Source: Microcoleus vaginatus PCC 9802 (lineage in GTDB: Bacteria > Cyanobacteriota > Cyanobacteriia > Cyanobacteriales > Microcoleaceae). Taken from it: 64,000 bases of DNA. Of the stretch, positions 48,607-57,436 are shown piece after piece (the stretch's first letter is position 1; each line of letters starts with the position of its first letter). The notes under the pieces were generated by a model that made no database searches, was not told where the DNA came from, and saw only the letters and a list, made by a program, of their open reading frames with translations. The stretch covers positions 3,049,001 to 3,113,000 of the forward strand of contig CP031740.1 of assembly GCA_022701275.1 (NCBI GenBank), written 5' to 3'. A program made the position numbers and the translations under genes.

Positions 48607-49092
48607 ATGCCCAGCACAATCTCCGACATTAAAGTAAAAACGATCGCAGGCGAAGACAAGCAACTAGGAGAGTACGCTGGCAAGGTACTCTTGATAGTTA
48701 ATGTAGCTTCCAAATGTGGTTATACACCTCAATACAAAGGGCTCGAAGAATTGAGCCAGAAGTACAGCGCCGCTGGACTCCGTGTTTTAGGATTTCCCTG
48801 TAACGACTTCGGAGCTCAAGAACCCGGAAGTAATCCAGAAATCGTCAATTTCTGCACTACAAAATACGGCGTCACCTTTGAATTATTTGACAAAGTACGC
48901 GCTAAAGGCACTCAGCAACACCCGCTGTACGCTAAGCTTACGAGTGCAGTCGATCCCAAGGGTGAGGTTTCCTGGAATTTTGAGAAATTCTTAGTTAGCA
49001 AACAGGGTGAAGTGGTTGCCAGATTCCGCAGCAGTGTTGGCCCCGATTCGCCCGAACTAATCGCTGCTATCGATCGAGAATTGGCAAAATAA
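48607..49092 (+). CDS. Glutathione peroxidase family (thiol-type)
   Basis: 161 residues from ATG 48607 (MPSTISDIKVKTIAGED); an in-frame TTG at 48601 is possible. Peroxidatic C37 in ASKCGYTPQYKGL replaces selenocysteine, and Q71 (FGAQEPGS) and W123 (VSWNFEKF) complete the catalytic triad. Cyanobacterial enzymes of this type usually reduce lipid hydroperoxides with NADPH or thioredoxin rather than glutathione. It is cytoplasmic and stands alone. Confidence 0.93.
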   Translation: MPSTISDIKVKTIAGEDKQLGEYAGKVLLIVNVASKCGYTPQYKGLEELSQKYSAAGLRVLGFPCNDFGAQEPGSNPEIVNFCTTKYGVTFELFDKVRAKGTQQHPLYAKLTSAVDPKGEVSWNFEKFLVSKQGEVVARFRSSVGPDSPELIAAIDRELAK

Positions 49093-49144
49093 GAAGTTCG
49101 GCAAATAAGCAGTGTACAGAATTTAACGGATTAAACGGATGGAT

Positions 49145-49163
49145 GTTGAGGGAAGAGGGAAGA
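49145..49163. repeat. Short GGGAAGA heptad repeat
   Basis: Two to three units of the same heptamer (GGGAAGA) found at 28629-28686 lie just downstream of the glutathione peroxidase gene. Confidence 0.5.
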
Positions 49164-49291
49164 AATTAATAGGCTTTTTTTCTAATAAGTTGAGATCTGA
49201 TTTTTTTCTTCTCTTCCCCATTGTGTGTAAGCACTCAGCAATTAACAATTACCGATGATTTTATTATTTAAGTGGAGAACGGTTTAATTTA

Positions 49292-49405
49292 ATGGAAAAT
49301 ACATCGGGATTAGATTTAGTTGTAGGTGTACTTGCCTTCGCAATTCTGGCAGGTGGTCTAGTCATGCTATTTGTAGGCATGGCCTCCTTTCCTAAAGAAA
49401 AATAA
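49292..49405 (+). CDS. 37-residue single-helix membrane peptide, unrecognised
   Basis: The frame from ATG 49292 reads MENTSGLDLVVGVLAFAILA, then a continuing hydrophobic run (GGLVMLFVGMASF) ending PKEK. A polar N-terminus, one membrane helix of about 25 residues and a charged C-terminus fit the layout of small photosystem or NDH subunits, but I match it to none of them. A GGAGA lies rather far upstream (about 49274). A perfect palindrome follows. Confidence 0.55.
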   Translation: MENTSGLDLVVGVLAFAILAGGLVMLFVGMASFPKEK

Positions 49406-49456
49406 TAATACTAATGGATATTATGTGTGAGGGCACGACCATAATAAAAGTGCTTG

Positions 49457-49506
49457 TAGTGAAAACTTAAGTCCTCATAGAAATCTGAGGACTTAAGTTT
49501 TCACTA
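49457..49506. repeat. Perfect 21-bp inverted repeat (TAGTGAAAACTTAAGTCCTCA)
   Basis: Arms of 21 bp with an 8-base loop (TAGAAATC) lie between the small membrane peptide and the VOC gene. A similar TAGTAAGGACTTTAGTCCT-type palindrome is at 62807-62863, and shorter relatives are near 60760 and 63511. It is a dispersed palindromic family that could double as a terminator. Confidence 0.8.
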
Positions 49507-49587
49507 CCCACTTAAAACGGTTATTTTACAGGGCACCATCTGAATAAATCTAACAGCATTCAATTTGAACATTCGCAATTGACAATC

Positions 49588-50049
49588 ATGCACACTACCG
49601 AAAACAACGTCAAACTTGCCCTCGCGCCGGGGAATTTGCGCCGGGTTCACCATATCGCTTTAAACGTGCGCGACATGAAAGCTTCCCGCGACTTCTACGG
49701 TACAATTCTCGGCCTGCACGAACTAACAGGTGCAGAAATTCCCGCAACTTTAACAGAAATGGTAGCCGCTGGTAAAGTCGCTAATTTCGTTACCCCTGAC
49801 GGCACTGTTATTGACTTATTTTGGCAGCCCGACTTAGAACCGCCAAACCCAGACCCGGAGAAAGCTTTTACCCGCGCCAACCACTTAGCCTTCGACATCG
49901 AGCCGGATTTGTTCGATCGCGCTCTGGAAGTGCTAAAGTCAAATCAAATTGCGATCGACAGTGGCCCCGTCACTCGCGCTACAGGACGCGGCATTTACTT
50001 TTACGATCCTGATGGATTTATCATCGAAATCCGTTGTGATGCAGTTTAA
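49588..50049 (+). CDS. VOC/glyoxalase-bleomycin resistance family protein
   Basis: 153 residues from ATG 49588 (MHTTENNVKLALAPGNL); TTG 49579 is an alternative. Two beta-alpha-beta-beta-beta halves are visible: VHHIALNVRDMKASRDFYGT with metal His early, and NHLAFDIEPDLFDRALEVLK ending IYFYDPDGFIIEIRCD with the metal Glu. The family includes glyoxalases, dioxygenases and resistance proteins. The substrate is unknown. The neighbours give no pathway. Confidence 0.85.
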   Translation: MHTTENNVKLALAPGNLRRVHHIALNVRDMKASRDFYGTILGLHELTGAEIPATLTEMVAAGKVANFVTPDGTVIDLFWQPDLEPPNPDPEKAFTRANHLAFDIEPDLFDRALEVLKSNQIAIDSGPVTRATGRGIYFYDPDGFIIEIRCDAV

Positions 50050-50142
50050 ACAGTCGCTCTCTGGTTCTTGGTAGTCCGGGTGCACCCTACATTTACTCTT
50101 TGGAGCGCGGTGATTCGTAAACATCCTACCTTTAAAGTTGTT

Positions 50143-52728
50143 TTATGTTCCCTCTTGGCTAATAGGTTGCTTCGGCCAAGTAAACCGAAAAGTTGCTCCC
50201 TCACCTTCGGCAGATTCGAGGGAAATACTGCCCCCTTGACCTTCGACAATTTTTTTCACCAGCGACAAACCAATCCCAGTATTTTCTACTTTATCGCGAG
50301 CTTCCAAGGTCTGAAAAATCACAAAAACTTTATCGTGATATTGAGGAGCAATCCCCGGCCCGTCATCCTCTACAGAAAACTCGTAAAAATCCTCTAACTC
50401 TTTAACCGATATTTTTACATGACCCGATTCAGCTCGGTTGTGCTTAATTGCGTTGCTAATTAAATTAGCAAAAACCTGCTGTAGTGGCAATTTTTCGGCT
50501 ACAAAAGTCGGCATTCCCGGCTCAACTTTCACCTCAAATTCAGACGGCGGCGCCAACGAATCAATAATTTCTGCTAATAAATTCTCAACTTTTACCATCT
50601 CTGAAGGCACTTGAATCCGTCCGACGCGGGAATATTGCAGCAGTCCCTCAATCAAACCTTCCATCCTGTGAACTCTGCCACGCAGCAGGTTCATTTGGTG
50701 GAGAGTATCCTCTGTCATCGACTCGCTGAGGTCTTCTTCTATCCAACTGCTAAGATTTGCGATCGCCCTGAGCGGCGCTTTCAAATCGTGAGAAACTACA
50801 TAAGCAAACTGGTCTAATTCTTGATTCCGCTTTGTTAAAACATTCGTCGTTTGAGCCAGACTTTGGGCTGTCAGCCTCAATTCTTGAGCGCGCAACCGCA
50901 GCGATTCCTCCACTTTTTTGCGCTCCCTAATATCTTCTACCACACCCATCAGAAACTGACTGCCATCTTGTTCTCGCAGCAGCGAAACCGTTAAGTTTGC
51001 CCACACCAACTCTCCCTCTTTGCAGATGTAGCGCTTTTCCAGAGAGAAATTTTCAATTTCTCCTGCTAACAATTGGCGCAAAAGTTCCAGTTCGCTTGCC
51101 AAATCTCCGGGCCAAGTAATGTCCTGAAATCTTTTCTCCCCCAATTCTTGGCGGCTGTAGCCCAAAATTTCGCAAAGTTTTTGATTGACTAACAGAAATT
51201 TGCCTTCCACACTGGCTTGAACCATGCCGACTGCCGCCTGCTCAAAAGTAGCGCGAAACCGCTGCGCGCTTCGGGCCAAAGCAATTTCTGAGCGTTTGCG
51301 ATCGCTAATATCGTTGCTGATTTCCAAAATAGCCACGGGTTGATTTTGATCGTCGTGCTGCAAAGTCCATCGGCTTGCGACCGTTATTTTTGTGCCGTCT
51401 GCCTTGGTACGCACCAGTTCCCCTTGCCAAGAACCCCGCTCGAAAAACACTTTTTGAATTACCTCAAAAGGTTGAGTCCATTCTGTTTGTAAAAGCTGGT
51501 GAATATTTTTTCCTATGGCTTGCGACTTCCGCCAGCCGTAGAGCCACTTGGCACCCGAATTCCAATAAGAAATCGCCCCGTTCAAGTCTAGTACCGCGAT
51601 GGTATCGTTTGCCAAATCCAGCATTTGCGCTTGCTTTCGCAGAGTTTCCTCGGCTTGTTTCCGTCCTCTGGCATCGCGGCAAACTGCAATAAACAAGTGT
51701 TGATCGGCCAGACGCATTTCGCTGACAGCCAATTCCATCGGAAACTTAGTTCCGTCGTGGCGAAGTCCCACTGTTTCTTGCTGGTAAGTCTTCAGCGTAG
51801 TATCGGGATGTAACACAAAATATTCGATTGAATAATCCCCCACGCTGCTGTACGGCTGCGGTTGAGCTATCAGCCGCCGCAGGTTCGAGCCAATTATTCG
51901 ATCGGCTTTGTCGCCAAAAATCTTTTCTGCTGCCCTATTAAAAGACTCAATATTTCCCCGTTCGTCCAAAGTAATAATCCCGTCAGCCGCATTATCTACC
52001 ACAGCTTGAATGCGACTTTTACTTTCTTCTAAGCCCGCTTCCCGCTTTCTCAATTCCTTCTCTAAACTATCAAATAAATACCAGGAAGCCCCTGCACCCA
52101 AACAGTTGAAAAGCAAACCAGCAAATTGCAGGAAATTAGTGAAATTTCTCAACTCCTGTACTTGCTGATCTACAACTTTTTGGTACGCTTCGCTGGCCTC
52201 AGCAAACGCCTTAATTTTTGCGCGGAGGTTATCCATCTTCAATTTGCCTTGAGCGAACACCTGAATTATTTCCGGCGACTGTAAGCTGGTTGCCGAATTG
52301 TCGAGCTTATTCAAAGTGTTTTGCAACAAATTTATATACTGTTCGCTACTTTTTTTAATTTCTTCAAATCGCTGAGATTGCAGTTTATTTTCTTGAACTA
52401 TAACCTGGACTTTAGCCAGCAGCGGAGGCAAACTCTTCTTTGCTTCTAAGTAGGGTGATAGAAATTCGCGGCGTTTCGTCAACCCGTAACCCCGAATGCC
52501 CGTCTCTGCATCCACCATCGTCGCTAACAAGCGGTTAGCTTCCTGAAGTATTATTTTATTAGTATCTGATCCCTTTCTTATGTGTAGGGCCCTATCGCGG
52601 AGACCTGCAATTCCTATCAGCGAAGCAAAGAGACAAATCACGGGGATAGAAACGATGATTGTTCCCCGTTGGCGAATTGGTCGGTCTGTCCATACAAACT
52701 GGACGCAGCGATCGAGCAAATACTTCAC
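50143..52728 (-). CDS. CHASE3-PAS sensor histidine kinase
   Basis: 861 residues from ATG 52728. TM1 (TIIVSIPVICLFASLIGIAG) and TM2 (about residue 200, FLQFAGLLFNCLGAGASW) flank a CHASE3 sensor (LLATMVDAETGIRGYGLT). Three PAS domains follow (RIQAVVDNAADGIITL, TIAVLDLNGAISYWNSG, FRATFEQAAVGMVQ). The kinase has H647 in YVVSHDLKAPLRAI and the ATP site NLISNAIKHN, DDGPGIA, NTGIGLSLV. This bacteriophytochrome-type HisKA suggests transfer to a small response regulator encoded elsewhere. No receiver is attached. The input signal is unknown. Confidence 0.92.
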   Translation of the reverse strand: MKYLLDRCVQFVWTDRPIRQRGTIIVSIPVICLFASLIGIAGLRDRALHIRKGSDTNKIILQEANRLLATMVDAETGIRGYGLTKRREFLSPYLEAKKSLPPLLAKVQVIVQENKLQSQRFEEIKKSSEQYINLLQNTLNKLDNSATSLQSPEIIQVFAQGKLKMDNLRAKIKAFAEASEAYQKVVDQQVQELRNFTNFLQFAGLLFNCLGAGASWYLFDSLEKELRKREAGLEESKSRIQAVVDNAADGIITLDERGNIESFNRAAEKIFGDKADRIIGSNLRRLIAQPQPYSSVGDYSIEYFVLHPDTTLKTYQQETVGLRHDGTKFPMELAVSEMRLADQHLFIAVCRDARGRKQAEETLRKQAQMLDLANDTIAVLDLNGAISYWNSGAKWLYGWRKSQAIGKNIHQLLQTEWTQPFEVIQKVFFERGSWQGELVRTKADGTKITVASRWTLQHDDQNQPVAILEISNDISDRKRSEIALARSAQRFRATFEQAAVGMVQASVEGKFLLVNQKLCEILGYSRQELGEKRFQDITWPGDLASELELLRQLLAGEIENFSLEKRYICKEGELVWANLTVSLLREQDGSQFLMGVVEDIRERKKVEESLRLRAQELRLTAQSLAQTTNVLTKRNQELDQFAYVVSHDLKAPLRAIANLSSWIEEDLSESMTEDTLHQMNLLRGRVHRMEGLIEGLLQYSRVGRIQVPSEMVKVENLLAEIIDSLAPPSEFEVKVEPGMPTFVAEKLPLQQVFANLISNAIKHNRAESGHVKISVKELEDFYEFSVEDDGPGIAPQYHDKVFVIFQTLEARDKVENTGIGLSLVKKIVEGQGGSISLESAEGEGATFRFTWPKQPISQEGT

Positions 52729-52859
52729 GGATATTGAAGGAGAAAGTTTGCTGCCAGTATATCGCTTTTTGGCAGTTTAGGCTATGGATAAGTTTGTTTT
52801 GTTTAGTTTGACGAGCGCCGGGGACTAACCGTGGAAACTAGATTAGACCCCTGCGATAG

Positions 52860-53135
52860 CTACCTGCTGACACTAACAGCAGATTTTTTGGCACGGTGTT
52901 TAAACTGAGGCACGGAGAAAGAAAGGACTTTTTTAGACACCGAGACAGCAGGCGAAGCAGAAAGGATCGTTTCTGCTTTACCTTCGTTTTCGCCTGCGGC
53001 TTCTGCTTTTAAACTAGAGTCTGTTTCGCAAGTGTTTGGAACACTTGTAACTACAGTAGTCCACCTGCCTGTAGCCGGATCGCGATAACAAGTAAAAGGA
53101 TTTATTTTTAGCGGTTGACTGCAAGGTTTAATCAT
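52860..53135 (-). CDS. Small protein, unrecognised
   Basis: 91 residues from ATG 53135 (MIKPCSQPLKINPFTCYRDP), preceded by AAGGAG at normal spacing. The N-terminal half is conserved-looking (CYRDPATGRWTTV); the C-terminal half is Ala/Glu/Ser-rich and low in complexity. No signal or membrane segment. The function is not recognised. An in-frame ATG 12 codons upstream is less likely because the ribosome site lies after it. Confidence 0.6.
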   Translation of the reverse strand: MIKPCSQPLKINPFTCYRDPATGRWTTVVTSVPNTCETDSSLKAEAAGENEGKAETILSASPAVSVSKKVLSFSVPQFKHRAKKSAVSVSR

Positions 53136-53679
53136 GTAGATGCACTCCTTTGATTCTGAGAAATTGTGCATTGCTTTCAGCAGCAGTGCTATCTCGCCAG
53201 TAGAAGCAGTATGAAGGCAAAAAGCAGAATTGTGTTTCTGCGTCCAGAGACTTTTGAGAATTCCTGATTTCCTGTTAACTTTTGCCTTCTACTGCTTCGC
53301 GACCATAGCATTACTTTTACCAAATTGCCTTTCTGGAAGCAACCCCCCACCCCCTTAATTAGGTTGAGGTGGGATTTGTAAATGCAGCGAGGCGCTTGAT
53401 CGTGCCTGCAAGACAATTTTGAGATAATATAGGTATTCTAGGCTGAAAAAAAATGCTACTGTGTGATCGACAACAGAGGTGGAGCGCGATCGGTGTCACA
53501 ATTAAAAAGGGAATGGGTAATGGCTAATGGCTAATTGGTAAGGGGGGAATGGGTAATTGGGGAATTATTCCCTCTTTTGCCATCCGTTAAATCCGTTAAA
53601 TCCGGTACACAATTCCTGGCCCAACCCCCACCCGTTAAATCCCTTAAATCCCCTACATTTATAGTGGCCCAACTTGCTT
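53136..53679. other. Intergenic region with short repeats
   Basis: No gene. Short tandem units occur: AATGGCTAATGGCTAAT (about 53518), two copies each of GTTAAATCC near 53587 and 53630, and a pyrimidine-rich CCCCCCACCCCC near 53342. Possibly promoter DNA of the small protein gene at 52860-53135. Confidence 0.45.
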
Positions 53680-55818
53680 CTAACTAATATCAACTTCTGC
53701 CTTTAAATTAACAGTAAAAGTAGAGCCAACATCCAACTGACTCTCAACAGTGATATCGCCGCCCATCATCTGACAAAACAAACGGCTAATGGCCAATCCT
53801 AAACCGGTGCCGCCGTACTTGCGAGTAGTCGAAGCGTCCCCTTGAATAAAAGGTTGAAACAAACCCTGCTGCTGTTCGACCGACATTCCAATCCCCGTAT
53901 CAGATACCTGCAAATAAACCCAATCGCTGCCGCCTGCTGGTTCACGAGTCGCGCTCAACAGAACCGTTCCACCTTCGGTAAACTTCAGGGCATTCGAGAG
54001 CAAATTGAACAGAATTTGCCGGACTTTAGTCAAATCTGCATACATCACTCCCAAATTTTCAGAGCAAGAAACTTGCAATTGATTGTGATTTTTTTCGACC
54101 AAAGGGTGCAAAGTTGCAACGACTTCTTCTATTAAATTACTGAGATCAAATTTTTCTAAATAAAGCTCCATCCGACCGGCTTCTATCTTAGAAAGGTCTA
54201 GAATATCGTTAATTAAAGTCAGCAAGTGTTTGCCGGCGTTATAAATTTTTTGGGTATCGGGAATGATGTCTTTGAGTCCCGATTCCAGTGCTTCTTCTTG
54301 TAGCATTTCGCTGTAACCGATAATCGCGTTGAGCGGCGTGCGGAGCTCGTGGCTCATATTGGCTAAAAAAGTGCTTTTAGCTCTCGAAGCTGCTTCAGCT
54401 TTGTGTAAGGCTTCTTGCAAAGCTATTTCGGCTCTTTTGCGCTCGGCAATTTCAATGCGGAGCAGTTTATTGGCGGCGGTGAGTTGAGCGGTGCGCTGAT
54501 CGACGGTCATTTCTAGCTGCGCTTTGGCTTTGGAGAGTGCTTCCTGAGCTCGCTGGCGCTCAAATCCCTCGATCGCCAGGGCTACCAAATTTGCCAAAGA
54601 ATCGGCGAAGGTGCGCTCCTCCAGAGCCCACTGGCGGGGCGCGCCGATATGTTCGAGAGAGAGTATGCCCACGATCTGACCGCCAAGCCTAATTGCTACA
54701 TTTAATATGGATGAATTGGGCTTGTTGGCATTCGGCAGCACTGCGGAATGTTCGGCTAGCGAAGATGAGTGGGACAAATCTGTTTGTAGAGATTTTTGAG
54801 TCTTTGTCGCAGGTTCTAAAGCATTGTTCGATCGCAAATTGTCGCCTGGTGCGTCGCCTTCAACATCTGAAATTGAAAATTTTAAATCGCTTGCGGATAT
54901 GGACGGGCTGCTCAAATGATTTTCCTGGGTGCGATCGTACAAGTCGAGACAAACTAATTTGAGGCTGGGGATTTTAAACTTAGAATGATTAACCCCCTCG
55001 TGTTGCTGTGGGGCGGCGGCCTCTGTATCGAGTGGCTCTGTTTGGTTGTGGGCGATCGCTCTCTCCGTAAAATTTAGCTGCGGATCGATCGGGTAGCGAG
55101 TTCCAAATCTTCCATGGTTGTAAAGCCAGACGCTGACTTTTTCCACATCCAAAGTCCGGGCGGCAGCCTCAGTAATTTCGCGAATTCCCACATTCAGCGC
55201 ACCGCTATTGAGAGTCCTCTGCCGACCTAGCTGCAACAAAGCCAAACTCTGGCGGCGGAGCCGCTTTTCGCTCTCTTGGAGGGTTTGTTCTGCTTCCTTG
55301 CGCTGGGTGAGGTCGTACAAGGCGCACAATGCCGTCTGCTGCCCGTTAAACACCAGCGACTGAACCGAGATCATCGCCCAGAAAGCGGTGCCGTCTGATT
55401 TTTTGCAGTGGAGTTCGTAGTTTTGGAGGTATCCGTTTTTAGCAAGTGCCTCAAGTACCTTTGGGCGATCGGCGGGGTTGAAGTAAAAGTCTGGAGTGCT
55501 GCAGCCGATCAATTTTTCTAGGGGTATGTTCAGGAGAGAAGCCAATTGAGCGTTCGCATACATAATTAAGCCGTCAGCGAGGCGAGAAACTAATACCGGC
55601 ACGGGAGTTGCCGAGGCGATCGCCCGAAACTGCTCTTCGCTTGAACGCAGCGCCAACTGAGCTTTGCTCAGCAAGTGAGCTTCCATCGTATCTGAATGTT
55701 CGGTGGTAGTCTCCAGCAAAAGTTCTAGGTCAACCTTTTCGCGCTTCAAGTTTTCAAGTTCCGCACTCAGCCGCTGAACGTCGAAAAGTAGCTGTTCTGT
55801 CGATGGTTCTTCCTGCAT
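53680..55818 (-). CDS. PAS-GAF histidine kinase
   Basis: 712 residues from ATG 55818. A PAS domain (FRAIASATPVPVLVSRLADG) with PAC-like end, then a GAF-like region (IREITEAAARTLDVEKVSVWL) interrupted by a low-complexity insert, a coiled coil (LEMTVDQRTAQLTAANKLL), HisKA with H490 in NMSHELRTPLNAI, and the ATPase (NLLSNALKFTEGG, DTGIGMS, YGGTGLGLAIS). It has no membrane segment and no receiver. Cytoplasmic. It lies near a STAS protein gene on the same strand, but no operon is evident. Confidence 0.91.
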   Translation of the reverse strand: MQEEPSTEQLLFDVQRLSAELENLKREKVDLELLLETTTEHSDTMEAHLLSKAQLALRSSEEQFRAIASATPVPVLVSRLADGLIMYANAQLASLLNIPLEKLIGCSTPDFYFNPADRPKVLEALAKNGYLQNYELHCKKSDGTAFWAMISVQSLVFNGQQTALCALYDLTQRKEAEQTLQESEKRLRRQSLALLQLGRQRTLNSGALNVGIREITEAAARTLDVEKVSVWLYNHGRFGTRYPIDPQLNFTERAIAHNQTEPLDTEAAAPQQHEGVNHSKFKIPSLKLVCLDLYDRTQENHLSSPSISASDLKFSISDVEGDAPGDNLRSNNALEPATKTQKSLQTDLSHSSSLAEHSAVLPNANKPNSSILNVAIRLGGQIVGILSLEHIGAPRQWALEERTFADSLANLVALAIEGFERQRAQEALSKAKAQLEMTVDQRTAQLTAANKLLRIEIAERKRAEIALQEALHKAEAASRAKSTFLANMSHELRTPLNAIIGYSEMLQEEALESGLKDIIPDTQKIYNAGKHLLTLINDILDLSKIEAGRMELYLEKFDLSNLIEEVVATLHPLVEKNHNQLQVSCSENLGVMYADLTKVRQILFNLLSNALKFTEGGTVLLSATREPAGGSDWVYLQVSDTGIGMSVEQQQGLFQPFIQGDASTTRKYGGTGLGLAISRLFCQMMGGDITVESQLDVGSTFTVNLKAEVDIS

Positions 55819-55965
55819 AGCAATTGAAAATTGGTAATTTTTAGTCTGTTATGAAGTTTTTTACGGTTTTGTGCTAGTTTAACTATGACTTATTCCGATT
55901 AACTTCAGCCACCCTCATCCTGGTTCCCGGACTTAGCCGGGGATTCATCTTTACCTTTTTCGCTA

Positions 55966-56310
55966 CTATTCCAATTCTAAGTGCAAGGAAGGCATCAGCC
56001 GCTGCAAGTTTTTCAGGGATTTTATCTGCCAGGGGATCTGTTTAGAACCTTTGATGGCGATTTGAATATTTTTTTGCTGGCGCACTTTGATCACAAATTT
56101 TGAGACAATATTCATTCCAGAACTATTTAAAAATTCTAGCTTTCGCAAGTCTAGAGTCACCGTGTTTGGGCAGGAGTCAGCCACTTCGTTGAGCAGATTG
56201 ACGATCGGTGCGTATTCTTCCACCTGGCTGAGTCGGAACGAGCCGCTACAGGTGACTGTTTGCGTAGCGCGATCGTACTGGATCGTGTAATCTTTGGTCT
56301 GAATCTCCAT
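55966..56310 (-). CDS. STAS-domain protein (slr1659-like)
   Basis: 114 residues forming a single STAS-like domain, similar to the cyanobacterial slr1659-type regulators. The phosphorylatable serine is in FLNSSGMN (S63 or S64). Relatives pair with PP2C phosphatase/anti-sigma kinases in partner-switching. No such partner lies in this window. The start is ATG 56310 (MEIQTKDYTIQYDRAT). Confidence 0.83.
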   Translation of the reverse strand: MEIQTKDYTIQYDRATQTVTCSGSFRLSQVEEYAPIVNLLNEVADSCPNTVTLDLRKLEFLNSSGMNIVSKFVIKVRQQKNIQIAIKGSKQIPWQIKSLKNLQRLMPSLHLELE

Positions 56311-56765
56311 ACTTTTGTCAGTTGCTGGTTTTGAGTGGTAAAGGGGCTTTGCCTGCGTGAGCGAGGATTGAGCTTCAGCCTAGCACGATCAAAATTCAGC
56401 CGTTTGCGGAATGCCGAATGCCATTGCGGGTGTAACTTTTATTACATATACTGCCAACTGTACCATTGTCGCAGGGCCGTTATGAGTTATTTTAGGATTT
56501 ATCAGTTGTATCAGTTGTGATACCAGTTGGAAAAAAGAATGCAACTGTTGACTAGCTCTCAACCCTGGTAGTCATCAGTCATTGCCAATCTCAAATCTCA
56601 AATCTCAAATCTCAAATTGTATGAGTTGTGGGGGTTAACGAGACCAACTTTTGCTGCTGTTCCGAGCTATCAATTCGATTTTTTTTCTCAACTTAGTATT
56701 GACAAAATCACCAAAATGTGAGACATATTTCACATCTGACACAGAAGTGAAGGGGAGAATATTTA
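56311..56765. other. Intergenic region with ATCTCAA repeat and cynS promoter
   Basis: Four AATCTCA heptads (about 56587-56616) precede the cynS promoter. No gene is seen in the rest. Confidence 0.55.
56699..56735 (+). promoter_or_regulatory. Putative cynS promoter with overlapping palindrome
   Basis: TTGACA (56699-56704) and ACATAT (56723-56728) form a sigma-70-like promoter with 18-bp spacing. The palindrome TGTGAGACATATTTCACA covers the -10, with arms TGTGA/TCACA separated by eight bases. CRP-type sites have six, and NtcA sites are GTA-N8-TAC, so neither fits exactly. Confidence 0.5.
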
Positions 56766-57209
56766 ATGGCAATTTCAGGAATTACAGAAAAGCTTTTGGC
56801 GGCTAAAAAAGCTAAGGGAATTAGTTTTGCAGATTTGGAAAAAGTTTTGGGGCGCGACGAAGTTTGGATTGCCGCGGTTATTTACCGTCAAGCTACCGCA
56901 TCAGAAGAGGAAGCCGAGAAAATTGTCTCGGCTTTGGGGCTAGATAGCGAGACGGCTGCGGTTCTCTGTGAACCTCCGTTAAAAGGTTCTTTGGATGCCT
57001 CGGTTCCAGTTGACCCTCTGCTTTATCGATTCTATGAAATAATTCAGGTTTACGGGATGCCGCTCAAAGCAGTGATACAGGAAAAATTTGGTGACGGGAT
57101 TATGAGCGCGATCGACTTTACTATGGATGTCGAGAAAGAAGCAGACCCAAAAGGCGATCGAGTGAAAATAATTATGTCGGGAAAATTTTTGGAATACAAA
57201 AAATGGTAA
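56766..57209 (+). CDS. cynS: Cyanate hydratase (cyanase)
   Basis: 147 residues. It converts cyanate and bicarbonate to ammonia and CO2, supplying nitrogen. The catalytic residues are R88 and E91 (LLYRFYEII) and S114 ([11 protein letters not shown]), matching Arg96/Glu99/Ser122 of E. coli with a constant offset. GGGGAGA lies before the ATG. In many cyanobacteria cynS sits with a cyanate transporter; none is visible here, and clpX follows instead. Confidence 0.97.
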   Translation: MAISGITEKLLAAKKAKGISFADLEKVLGRDEVWIAAVIYRQATASEEEAEKIVSALGLDSETAAVLCEPPLKGSLDASVPVDPLLYRFYEIIQVYGMPLKAVIQEKFGDGIMSAIDFTMDVEKEADPKGDRVKIIMSGKFLEYKKW

Positions 57210-57436
57210 GCCCGGGCAGCTTTACTTTCAAGTGAAAAATAAAAATTCAAATTTGCTCCAATGACTCATGACTAATGACTAAAGCCTCAAAAGTGTTAAC
57301 TTAGAAATAGAGATCGCGAAGCTTGACTGGCTTGGGTGTCCGATCGGGAAACCCTTCTAGGGCAAAGCTAAGGTCGCTCCCGCGGCAACTTCCCCAGTCG
57401 AAACAAGCAACCGCAACCGTAAATTAAGAGGCAAAT

